A program made the translations under genes and the position numbers. 64,000 nucleotides of DNA from Nitrospira lenta. GTDB lineage: Bacteria; Nitrospirota; Nitrospiria; Nitrospirales; Nitrospiraceae. Location of the stretch: positions 1 to 64,000 of the forward strand of contig CAMBDY010000003.1 of NCBI GenBank assembly GCA_945865525.1, read 5' to 3'. Shown piece after piece: positions 1 through 7,391 of the stretch. Each line of letters begins with the position of its first letter. Positions within the stretch are counted from its first letter, which is position 1. The notes beneath the pieces are model-generated. The model ran no database searches and was not told the origin of the DNA. It was given only the letters and a program-made list of their open reading frames with translations.

Positions 1-25
1 AGAAGTGGCCCCGGAAATTTGAACA
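1..25 (+). repeat. Left terminal inverted repeat of the IS3 element
   Basis: The first 12 bases match the inner right end exactly, and TTTGAACA at 18-25 matches again. The outermost two bases (expected TG) are cut off by the window edge. Confidence 0.88.
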
Positions 26-88
26 AGCCGTTAGGTGGAGGATCTGCTACCGTTGATGGCCTGACAGGGCGATGAAAGGGAGCAGACG

Positions 89-394
89 ATGGCAACACGA
101 ACGAGACGGACGCATTCAGCGGTGTTCAAAGCCCAAGTGGCGCTGGCCGCGATGGGCGGTGACAAAACGCTGGCCGAACTGGCACAGCGGTTTGACGTGC
201 ATCCCAACCAGATTACGGAGTGGAAACGGCAACTCAGCGAACGAGCCGCCGACGTATTTGGCGGTGGAGCCGCTCCGGCGGAGCCGCCGGTTGATCTAAA
301 GGCCCTGCATGCCAAGATTGGGCAGCTCACGCTGGAGAATGATTTTTTAGAAGGGGCGCTCACCAAGGTGGGATGGCTGAGCGCAAAGCGATGA
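89..394 (+). CDS. IS3-family transposase OrfA
   Basis: This 101-residue protein is the helix-turn-helix half of an IS3-type transposase, which binds the element's terminal repeats. Residues about 8-60 form the HTH_Tnp_1 domain, with a recognition helix around HPNQITEWKRQL. Residues about 75-95 are leucine-rich and probably a short zipper for dimerisation. The gene overlaps orfB by 22 bases, with orfB in the -1 frame, so OrfAB can be made by frameshifting or OrfB by coupled initiation. The length and split are usual for the family. The frame is intact, so the copy may be active. Confidence 0.9.
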   Translation: MATRTRRTHSAVFKAQVALAAMGGDKTLAELAQRFDVHPNQITEWKRQLSERAADVFGGGAAPAEPPVDLKALHAKIGQLTLENDFLEGALTKVGWLSAKR

Positions 395-1221
395 TGGACT
401 CCACCCACGCACTGTCGATCAGCCGCCAGGCACAACTGGCAGGGATCAGCCGGGGCAGCGTCTACTATGTGCCCAAGTCTGTCAGCGCAGCCGATCTGGT
501 CCTGATGCGTCGTCTTGACGCGTTGCACTTGGAGCACCCGTTCATGGGCGCGCGCATGTTGCGCGACCAGCTGAATCGGGAGGGTTGCACGGTCGGGCGA
601 AAACACGTGGGCACACTGATGGCGCGCATGGGCATGGAGGCGCTGTATAGAAAACCGGGCACCAGCAAGAAGCACCCCGGCCATGACGTGTATCCCTACC
701 TGCTGCGCGGACTCACCATCAACCGGGCGAACCAGGTCTGGGCACTGGATACGACCTACATCCCAATGGCCAAAGGGTTCGTCTACCTCACGGCCGTTGT
801 GGACTGGGCCAGCCGCAAGGTACTGGCCGAGAAGGTCGCCATCACGCTGGAGACCTGCCATGCGGTCGATGTGCTCCAAGAGGCGTTCACTCGCCACGGC
901 AAGCCGGAGATTGTGAACACCGACCAAGGCAGTCAGTTCAGCGCGCAGGAGTTTGTGCACGCCGTCAAAGAACAGGGATGCAAACTCAGCATGGACGGAC
1001 GCGGAGCCTGGAGGGATAATGTGTTCGTGGAGCGCCTGTGGAAATCGGTGAAGTACGAGCGGGTGTATTTGTACGCCTATGATTCGGTTGCCGAAGCCAG
1101 AACCTCGATCACGCAATATCTGGACTGGTACAACCAATCCAGACCGCATTCGAGCCTGGGCAAGCAAACACCTGATGAGGCGTATGCCGTGATGCTGCCG
1201 ACGGTCAAACTGGCAGCGTAG
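373..1221 (+). CDS. IS3-family transposase OrfB (DDE integrase domain)
   Basis: This 282-residue protein is the catalytic half of the IS3 transposase. The N-terminal part, about 15-100, resembles the HTH_21 region. The rve integrase core follows, and all three acidic residues are visible: D126 in WALDTTYIP, D184 in NTDQGSQF and E220 in FVERLW. The 35 residues between the second D and the E are the usual DD35E spacing. The C-terminus has the common YNQSRPHSSLG motif. The frame is -1 to orfA. It has its own ATG inside orfA preceded by AAGGTGGG, and no A6G-type slippery heptamer is visible in the overlap. No truncation or stop is seen. Confidence 0.94.
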   Translation: MAERKAMMDSTHALSISRQAQLAGISRGSVYYVPKSVSAADLVLMRRLDALHLEHPFMGARMLRDQLNREGCTVGRKHVGTLMARMGMEALYRKPGTSKKHPGHDVYPYLLRGLTINRANQVWALDTTYIPMAKGFVYLTAVVDWASRKVLAEKVAITLETCHAVDVLQEAFTRHGKPEIVNTDQGSQFSAQEFVHAVKEQGCKLSMDGRGAWRDNVFVERLWKSVKYERVYLYAYDSVAEARTSITQYLDWYNQSRPHSSLGKQTPDEAYAVMLPTVKLAA

Positions 1222-1258
1222 GAATCAGCAGAGAATCCACTTAAGAAACTCGGGCTGC

Positions 1259-1285
1259 TGTTCAAACGAATGGGGCCACTTCTCA
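1259..1285 (-). repeat. Right terminal inverted repeat of the IS3 element
   Basis: Read on the minus strand it begins TGAGAAGTGGCCCC and runs to TTTGAACA. This is the mirror of the left end and fixes the right boundary at 1285. Confidence 0.9.
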
Positions 1286-1435
1286 ACCGACCTCAGTCGA
1301 TACCTTGCATTCCATTTTAAGCTGATGTTATCATCCCTCTTCATTGCAAATCAGAAAATACATCAACCATTTGTAACCTTTGATAATTACCCTCGTTCGC
1401 CCTAGCCTGAAGGGCATCCGTGAGGAGAGTTTTGA
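1286..1435. promoter_or_regulatory. Leader of the Usp/PCP_red cluster
   Basis: The 150 bases between the IS right end and the Usp gene are AT-richer than their surroundings. They contain a GATAAT hexamer at 1382-1387 that could serve as a -10 element, although no good -35 lies at the right distance. A GAGGAG ribosome-binding site sits at about 1421-1426. The IS ends only 150 bp from the start codon, so it has replaced any more distant upstream regulation and might supply outward transcription. Confidence 0.35.
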
Positions 1436-3547
1436 ATGTATAAAACGATCTACGTACCGGTTGATAACTCTGACCATTCCAACACCGCCGTTGACATCGG
1501 AGTGCACTTTGCCAAAGCCTTCGGGTCGAAAATCGTCGGGAGCCATGTTTATGCGGCCAAAATGCATGACAAGCGCTTCAAACAGATGGAAGCGGGCTTG
1601 CCCGAAGAGTATCACGATGAAAAAGAGCTCGACCGGCAGCGCCAGATCCACGATTCGTTGATTACCCGAGGGCTCCAGATCATCACTGACTCCTACCTCG
1701 ACTACGTTGATAAAAAATGTGCGGAAAATAACCTGCCGATCGAGCGCCGCTCGCTCGAAGGCCGGAACTGGAAGGTCTTGGCAGAAGACATCAATGCCAA
1801 CGCCTACGATCTCGTGATCATGGGCGCCTTGGGCGTCGGCGCGGTGAAGGATAGTGTGATTGGCAGCAACACCGAACGCGTGCTTCGCCGCGTGCGCAAT
1901 TCGGACATGCTGATCGTTAAACAGATCCAGCCTATGACCAGCGGAAAAATCGTGGTCGCGGTGGACGGCAGCCCTTATTCCTTCGGCGGACTCATGACCG
2001 GTCTGGCATTAGGCAAGGCCTTCAACATGCCGGTTGAAGCCATCTCAGCCTTCGATCCCTACTTTCACTATGCCGCCTTCCATAGCATTTCGGGCGTCCT
2101 CAACGAGGAAGCCGGCAAGGTGTTCCGCTTCAAGGAGCAGGAAAAACTCCACGAAGAAATCATCGACAGTGGTCTCGCAAAAATCTACCAGTCGCATCTC
2201 GATATCTGCCGCGAAATCGCGCAGGCTGAACAGACCGACGTCAAGACCACCCTCCTAGACGGCAAGGCCTTCGAAAAGATCATTCAATATGTCCGCAAAG
2301 ACATCCCCGCCTTGCTCATCGTCGGACGGATCGGCGTGCACAGCGACGAGGATATGGACATCGGCAGCAACACGGAGAACCTCTTGCGCGCCGCGCCCTG
2401 CAATATTCTGGTCTCAAACAGAAAGTACGTACCCCCGATCGATACCTTGGCCGAATACACCATCGCCTGGACGGAAGAAGCCCTCCGCCGGATGGAAAAA
2501 ATTCCGATCTTTGCCAGAGGCGTGGCCAAAACTGCCATCCATCGTTATGCCATCGAGAAGGGTCATACCATCATCAGCAACACGGTCGTCGATACGGCCG
2601 TCGGCCACATTCTGCCCAAGGGTGCAATGGACGCCATGCACGCGCTGGGGGGCAATCTGGAAGCCGCCGGTATCGACCGCGACAAGATGCAGGCGGACGC
2701 GTCCGTGGCGAAGGACCTGATGGGCTCGACGCTGAGCGGCATGATGACCGAGATCGTGAAAGAACAACCGAAAGTCAGTGAAGCGACTCAGGGCTATCTG
2801 GATCGGATGAATCAGAACTACTTCGTCTGCGACGGCTGCGGCTACATTGGCAAGGGCGAAACACCGGTGAAGTGCCCCGTCTGCTCCGCCGGAGGCGACC
2901 GCTTTAAACTGGTCGACAAGACCATTTTTGAATCAGCCGCGATCTCCGAAGGAGCACTTGAAACAGACCTGACCTACGATGACGTCCCTATGCAATGGAC
3001 GAAGGACGCGAAAGAAGCCATCCGTGCGGTCCCGGCTGGCTTCCAGCGCCGACGCGCCAAAGCCAAGATCGAAAAAACGGCTCGCAAGCTCGGGATGACT
3101 ACGATCACGTTGGAATATGCAGCCCCCACGATTCAGGAAGCGGCGTCTGAAGACTACACCCCCATCTTCGCAAACAAGGGAACCGGTGCCTCGACTCAGG
3201 CCCAAGCCACCGTGGCCGCTGCCACGAACGGCGCCAATGGTGCTGCCGCTTCCCACGAAAACGGGAACGGCCAGGCAGCGGAAGTAGCCCCCGCCTCTCC
3301 CTATACCTGGTCTCCCGATGCACAGACCAGGCTCGAACGGGCGCCGGAAGGGTTCATGCGCGAGTGTACCCGTGCCCTGATCGAAAAACATGCCGAGAAA
3401 ATCGGCGTCACAGTCATTACCGCCGAAGTGGCCAATGCGGGGATCGATCAAGCCAAGGACTACATGGCAGACGCTATGAAGACCGGGAACCTGAAAGATA
3501 TGATTGCCAACCTGACCGGTACGCCAAAGTCAGAGGCTGGCCGCTGA
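1436..3547 (+). CDS. Double universal stress protein fused to PCP_red-like domains and a rubredoxin-like zinc site
   Basis: This is a 703-residue multidomain cytoplasmic protein. Residues 1-165 and 169-330 are two Usp domains, and both keep the ATP-binding pattern G-x2-G-x9-G-S (G130/G133/G143/S144 and G297/G300/G310/S311). Residues about 340-385, 517-560 and 622-665 are three short repeats of the type W-x-x-(D/E)-A...(I/A/V)P-x-(G/F)...R...IE. I read these as PCP_red domains, known from the C-terminus of dark-operative protochlorophyllide reductase subunit B. Between repeats one and two, C465-x2-C468 and C480-x2-C483 form a rubredoxin-like knuckle. Residues about 580-620 are an Ala/Asn/Gly linker. 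The stop overlaps the start of the radical SAM gene (TGATG), so the two are translationally coupled. The architecture is unusual and the function unknown; nucleotide-dependent sensing coupled to redox or tetrapyrrole chemistry is an inference. Confidence 0.85.
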   Translation: MYKTIYVPVDNSDHSNTAVDIGVHFAKAFGSKIVGSHVYAAKMHDKRFKQMEAGLPEEYHDEKELDRQRQIHDSLITRGLQIITDSYLDYVDKKCAENNLPIERRSLEGRNWKVLAEDINANAYDLVIMGALGVGAVKDSVIGSNTERVLRRVRNSDMLIVKQIQPMTSGKIVVAVDGSPYSFGGLMTGLALGKAFNMPVEAISAFDPYFHYAAFHSISGVLNEEAGKVFRFKEQEKLHEEIIDSGLAKIYQSHLDICREIAQAEQTDVKTTLLDGKAFEKIIQYVRKDIPALLIVGRIGVHSDEDMDIGSNTENLLRAAPCNILVSNRKYVPPIDTLAEYTIAWTEEALRRMEKIPIFARGVAKTAIHRYAIEKGHTIISNTVVDTAVGHILPKGAMDAMHALGGNLEAAGIDRDKMQADASVAKDLMGSTLSGMMTEIVKEQPKVSEATQGYLDRMNQNYFVCDGCGYIGKGETPVKCPVCSAGGDRFKLVDKTIFESAAISEGALETDLTYDDVPMQWTKDAKEAIRAVPAGFQRRRAKAKIEKTARKLGMTTITLEYAAPTIQEAASEDYTPIFANKGTGASTQAQATVAAATNGANGAAASHENGNGQAAEVAPASPYTWSPDAQTRLERAPEGFMRECTRALIEKHAEKIGVTVITAEVANAGIDQAKDYMADAMKTGNLKDMIANLTGTPKSEAGR

Positions 3548-4932
3548 TGGGACGGTCTCTCCCGGTCCTAAACTTTCCGGCTCTATCAGGAACGCTCGGT
3601 TCCATCCAACAGCAAGTGACGCAGTTCTTTACTCCGGCTCCCACGGGTCTTGCGCCGCACGACGGACGGACCGTCGACGACTTCAAGCCCTATCTTCTCG
3701 CGTTGAACCTTACGAAACGCTGCAATCTCAAGTGCGACCATTGCTATCTCGACGCGACAACGAAATCCGCTGGTGGAGACGACGAACTCTCAACCGAAGA
3801 ATGTTTTAAGCTCATTGATCAGATCGCCGAGGTCAATAAGGGCTGCCTCATCGTCATCACAGGGGGCGAACCGCTCGTCCGTCCTGATATCCTCGATATC
3901 GCGCGCCATGCTGTCAAACACGGCTTTATGGTGGTCTTCGGGACCAACGGCATGCTGATCAACGACCAGATGGCAAAGAGTCTGGTCGAGATCGGCGTGA
4001 TGGGCATGGGCATCAGCATCGATTCGCTCGACCCCCAGAAACATAATCAATTCCGTGGCGTCCCTGGTGCATGGGAATCCGCGCTTGCTGGCATTGAGGC
4101 CTGCAAGCGGAATGGGCTGGCCTTTCAAGTGCATTTCAGTGCACAGCCCATGAATTACCAGGAGTTGCCGGCCGTTATCGATTGGGCGCACCAGCTCGGA
4201 GCCAAAGTCCTCAATGTGTTCTTCATGGTCTGTACCGGCCGCGGTGAAGAACTAACCGACATCACCCCGACCCAATACGAAGAAGTGCTCGGCTACTTGG
4301 TGAACTGCCAGGATAACTACAAAGGCATGCTCGTCAGAGCCCGCTGTGCGCCTCACTTCAAACGGCTGGCCTACGAGAAGGATCCGAATTCTCCGATTAC
4401 CAAGGCAACCGGCTATATGGGCGGTGGTTGTCTTGCCGGTACCAACTATGCGCGAGTCACCCCGAACGGCGAATTGACCCCTTGCCCCTACATGCCGCTA
4501 TCAGCCGGGAACATCCGTGAAACCAGCTTCGTCGATCTCTGGGAAAAGTCTGACGTCTTTAATTCGTTCCGCTACCCGCAACTCAAAGGAAAATGCGGCG
4601 ATTGTGAATATACCGATATCTGCGGCGGCTGTCGGGCACGCCCCTACGTCGATCACGGCGACTGGCTGGATGAAGATGAGTGGTGTCTTTACACGCCCAA
4701 AGGTGGCCCAAAGATCACCGTCGCCTTCAATACGCCTGAGGAAGGCGATGTGGCTTGGGATGCGGACTCTGAGTCTCGGCTAAGCAAGATTCCCTACTTC
4801 TTGCGGGCCATGGTCAAAAAAGGCGTCGAAAAGCACGCGCGTGAGAATAGCATCCCCCTGATTACCATTGAGCTGATGGAAGAACTCCGCAAAAAACGAT
4901 TTGGTAACGACGCGCCAATATTCAGGCCATAA
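3547..4932 (+). CDS. AhbD/NirJ-like radical SAM/SPASM protein with a C-terminal PCP_red-like domain
   Basis: This 461-residue radical SAM enzyme starts at the ATG that overlaps the stop of the preceding gene; longer frames upstream lie inside that gene. C59-x3-C63-x2-C66 binds the SAM-cleaving 4Fe-4S cluster, and GGEP is at 106-109. A SPASM-type auxiliary-cluster region follows with C295, C313, C350, C353, C359, C362 and C380, including the motifs TPCPYMP and CGGCRAR. These motifs resemble AhbD (Fe-coproporphyrin decarboxylase of the siroheme-dependent heme pathway) and NirJ (heme d1). Residues about 402-445 add a PCP_red-like module like those in the neighbour, which standard AhbD and NirJ lack. 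Membership in the tetrapyrrole-acting radical SAM group is fairly secure. The exact substrate is not known. Confidence 0.86.
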   Translation: MGRSLPVLNFPALSGTLGSIQQQVTQFFTPAPTGLAPHDGRTVDDFKPYLLALNLTKRCNLKCDHCYLDATTKSAGGDDELSTEECFKLIDQIAEVNKGCLIVITGGEPLVRPDILDIARHAVKHGFMVVFGTNGMLINDQMAKSLVEIGVMGMGISIDSLDPQKHNQFRGVPGAWESALAGIEACKRNGLAFQVHFSAQPMNYQELPAVIDWAHQLGAKVLNVFFMVCTGRGEELTDITPTQYEEVLGYLVNCQDNYKGMLVRARCAPHFKRLAYEKDPNSPITKATGYMGGGCLAGTNYARVTPNGELTPCPYMPLSAGNIRETSFVDLWEKSDVFNSFRYPQLKGKCGDCEYTDICGGCRARPYVDHGDWLDEDEWCLYTPKGGPKITVAFNTPEEGDVAWDADSESRLSKIPYFLRAMVKKGVEKHARENSIPLITIELMEELRKKRFGNDAPIFRP

Positions 4933-4953
4933 CGTGATGGGTGAGCTGTAAAA

Positions 4954-5466
4954 ATGGACGCACTTCAAAGCCTCTTTATAGACCTCAATACGCTGATCCC
5001 CATCATCAACCACTGGTTTCACTTGCTGTCAGCGGTCATCTGGATCGGTGGGCTCGCCTTCCTCGTCTTAGCCGTAACTCCTGGACTGAAGAAAGCAGTC
5101 GCCAAGGAACAGATTAAGCCGATCACCGACGCATTCTATCAGCATTATAAAAAAGTGGCAGGCGTCCTGCTTGTAGTCCTACTCATGACCGGTGGCATCA
5201 ACTTTCACTATGTCAATCAAGTCATCACCTCGCAAACCGGTAGCGGGATTCAGCACCATGCGAAATACCTGACCATCTTCTTCATCAAGCTGTTTCTCGT
5301 ACTCAGCTTGATGACGCTCTTCCTCTACACTGTGATTTTCAAATCAGACGACGCAGAAGAAGGCGAAGAAGCCTCCTACGAGGTAATTCCCTTTCAACGA
5401 GCTGCGCTTTGGATCGGCTTCTTCATCATTCTCTGCGCCTCCGCAATGAAGCATCTGCATCAATAG
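4954..5466 (+). CDS. CopD-like four-helix membrane protein
   Basis: This 170-residue integral membrane protein has four predicted helices, at about 18-42, 68-85, 108-128 and 148-165. Conserved-looking histidines near the ends of helices (NHWFHLLSAVIWIGG near the N-terminus, MKHLHQ at the C-terminus) match the CopD/YccB-like family, in which such histidines can bind heme or copper. It lies 21 bp downstream of the radical SAM gene on the same strand and probably shares its transcript. A membrane partner, possibly heme-binding, for the Usp/radical SAM pair would fit, but that is inferred from position. Confidence 0.72.
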   Translation: MDALQSLFIDLNTLIPIINHWFHLLSAVIWIGGLAFLVLAVTPGLKKAVAKEQIKPITDAFYQHYKKVAGVLLVVLLMTGGINFHYVNQVITSQTGSGIQHHAKYLTIFFIKLFLVLSLMTLFLYTVIFKSDDAEEGEEASYEVIPFQRAALWIGFFIILCASAMKHLHQ

Positions 5467-5504
5467 GCCTCCCTTCATCTCCGGTGCCCTCCTAAAGCAA
5501 TAAC

Positions 5505-5522
5505 GGCCTCACTGGCGAGGCC
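5505..5522. terminator. Short GC hairpin in the convergent gap
   Basis: GGCCTC at 5505-5510 pairs with GAGGCC at 5517-5522 across a six-base loop. It lies between the convergent CopD-like and oxygenase genes. No T-tract follows on either strand, so this is only a weak terminator candidate. The rest of the 255-bp gap shows nothing else. Confidence 0.3.
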
Positions 5523-5721
5523 ACCTCAGATTGTCCCCATCCAGAGCCCTCTCGCCTGCTTACAGGCTGTGTAACTGTCCTCCGCAAAACCGCGTAACGA
5601 GTGCGCAAACAGCACGCTGCGCGATCAACGCGGAACGCGACAATACACATTACTTTCCCCGCTCCTTGTTCAGGGCTTACCACTCAAGGCTTCCTGGCAG
5701 GCAGGCGTTCGTAGAGTCGTG

Positions 5722-6471
5722 TTACGGGCGAGGGGTCTTGGCGGCCTTCAGCGCGTGCTTAAAAACCGTGCGGAGGCCGAAGTAGGCGAAGGAGTCTTTG
5801 AGGTTGGAATAGAACCGCTTGAAAATTCTCATGTTCGGATTAGTTACATACTCCATCGTGAGGGCAATCCGTTCCTCTCCCTCACCGAGCGGCGTCACCG
5901 CATGCCAGAGCTTATCACCGTTGAAGAGCACAAGATCGCCCGGATGAGTGATCAGCTCAAGATGCATAGGCGATTTAATCGGATCGTCTTTGAAAAGCTC
6001 GCAGACAAATTTGCATTCCGTCGAATGATCGACCAGCCCCATCAATATGGTGTAGCGAGACCCTTGGTAATACGAAGTGTCGTAGTGGAACCCGATATGG
6101 TCACCTGGCTCCGTGTAGTAATACAGGGCGCAGGAATGGGGATCATTCTCAGGGCATAGACTGAGCTTGGCCTGAACAAGACGACTGAGGAACTCGATAA
6201 AGACCTCAGACCGATAGAGCTCGAAAAAACGCGTGGCCTTCGCCATCACCGTGTAATAGCTGACACTCCCGCCTTTTTTGTGACCGGGGATATAGTTACG
6301 ATTCAGCTCACCCTTGACCCCCTGCGCCTGGGGGACCAGATATTCTTCCACTGCCAACCGAGGAAGAAACTGTGGAATAAACAGAAACTCATTCTGACTC
6401 CAATACTCGGAGGCGAGCAAGTCAACATCCAACCGTCTGACTGCGGCATCAACGACTTCAATGAAAGACAT
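5722..6471 (-). CDS. 2-oxoglutarate/Fe(II)-dependent dioxygenase
   Basis: This 249-residue protein has the jelly-roll dioxygenase signature. H129-x-D131 (in GFHYDTS) and H190 (in KLWH) form the iron-binding triad, and R201 (EERIAL) is placed to hold 2-oxoglutarate. Such enzymes hydroxylate small molecules, lipids or protein side chains; the substrate here is not evident. Nothing at the N-terminus suggests export. It sits 55 bp downstream of lolA and may be the last gene of the ftsK-lolA transcript. Length and catalytic residues are complete. Confidence 0.82.
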   Translation of the reverse strand: MSFIEVVDAAVRRLDVDLLASEYWSQNEFLFIPQFLPRLAVEEYLVPQAQGVKGELNRNYIPGHKKGGSVSYYTVMAKATRFFELYRSEVFIEFLSRLVQAKLSLCPENDPHSCALYYYTEPGDHIGFHYDTSYYQGSRYTILMGLVDHSTECKFVCELFKDDPIKSPMHLELITHPGDLVLFNGDKLWHAVTPLGEGEERIALTMEYVTNPNMRIFKRFYSNLKDSFAYFGLRTVFKHALKAAKTPRP

Positions 6472-6526
6472 GGGATGTACCTGGTCTCACTCGTCTGTTC
6501 ACAGCCTCTGAACCATCCCACAGGCC

Positions 6527-7267
6527 TTACTGCCGAGGGCTAAATACGGGCGCTCTCACCACTTCCACATCGGCCGGTAACTTCAACTCGAAAAATGCAT
6601 CGCTGAGCCCCACGTTAGATTGGAGCGACGAGAACTCAAAGCTCGCAACATTCCCACTCATTTCATGCAACGTGACCGTCCGGATGAAATAGGTCTTGGG
6701 AAATACTTCCACGACGATCCGTTGGACCGATCGTCCCGCCTCCCCCGCCTGCGATTTCGGTAAAAGGGTGAGCAGCCTGAGTCCTCCCGCACCACGACCA
6801 TTCCCTGGTGTCGGCTCAATGTGGAACGACTGCTCCAACTGCGCCACCCCGAGCAAGAGCTCTAACGGAGCTTTTGAGGCAGCCATCTGTGTCAGCTTGC
6901 CCACCAAGACCTGCTTGTGCTCCGGCACATACACTTTTACATCATCATGATTCACGAAAATGTCTTCGATCGATGGATCAAGATAACTCCACCGCAATCG
7001 GCCAGGCTTTTTAATCGAGACCTTCCCAGAAGATGTGATGGGCCGATCGAACCCCTCGATCTTAGTCTTCTGCGTAAAGTCCGCCTGAAGATCCCTAGTC
7101 TGCTCATAACGCGCCTGAAGCCGCTTGACCACCTCCCGTACTTCCTTCAGCGGCACCACATTATCCTCATCCCCAGCAGCGCGGGCCGGAGACAGGACTA
7201 GAAAGCCACAAAGAACAACATGCAGCGTCAACCAAACCGCCTTACGCTTAGGCCTGTACAGCTTCAT
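6527..7267 (-). CDS. lolA: Outer-membrane lipoprotein carrier protein LolA
   Basis: This 246-residue periplasmic chaperone takes lipoproteins from the LolCDE complex and ferries them to the outer membrane. A Sec signal peptide covers about residues 1-30 and ends at SPARA. The mature part shows the family pattern: QTRDLQADFTQ near the start, then SGKVSIKKPGRLRW, the FVNHDDVKVYVPEHKQV strand and a C-terminal FELKLPADVEVV. It is longer than Escherichia coli LolA (about 200 residues). It follows ftsK after a 124-bp gap, an order also common in other Gram-negatives (ftsK-lolA). It implies a diderm cell. Confidence 0.9.
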   Translation of the reverse strand: MKLYRPKRKAVWLTLHVVLCGFLVLSPARAAGDEDNVVPLKEVREVVKRLQARYEQTRDLQADFTQKTKIEGFDRPITSSGKVSIKKPGRLRWSYLDPSIEDIFVNHDDVKVYVPEHKQVLVGKLTQMAASKAPLELLLGVAQLEQSFHIEPTPGNGRGAGGLRLLTLLPKSQAGEAGRSVQRIVVEVFPKTYFIRTVTLHEMSGNVASFEFSSLQSNVGLSDAFFELKLPADVEVVRAPVFSPRQ

Positions 7268-7391
7268 CAGAAATGCTCGTCCCTAGCAAACCACGTGGCA
7301 TCACCTAAGGCGTGGGAGGAGCCATGACGGGTATCGAACGCGCACGGTCCATCGTACACGTTCTACACGCCCAGTAGCGCCCCTGACTACT

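Larger units (their letters stand above)
1..1285 (+). mobile_element. IS3-family insertion sequence, nearly complete
   Basis: Both ends carry a matching inverted repeat. Bases 1-25 begin AGAAGTGGCCCC and end TTTGAACA. The reverse complement of 1259-1283 also begins AGAAGTGGCCCC and ends TTTGAACA, with a few mismatches between. The right end continues to CA at 1284-1285, as IS3 ends (5'-TG...CA-3') usually do. The left TG would therefore lie two bases before the window, giving a full element of about 1287 bp. Between the ends lie two overlapping reading frames in the orfA/orfB arrangement of the family. Because the left flank is missing, the target-site duplication cannot be tested. Confidence 0.92.

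Noticed and set aside
31-1167. A 378-codon minus-strand frame across the IS element
   Set aside because: It is antisense to the clear OrfA/OrfB transposase frames, has no family motif, and is a shadow of GC-rich codon use.
7324-7374. A 16-codon plus-strand frame with a good GGAGG site between lolA and ftsK
   Set aside because: It is antisense to the probable ftsK-lolA transcript and has no conserved feature; a single good ribosome-binding site in 124 bp is weak evidence.
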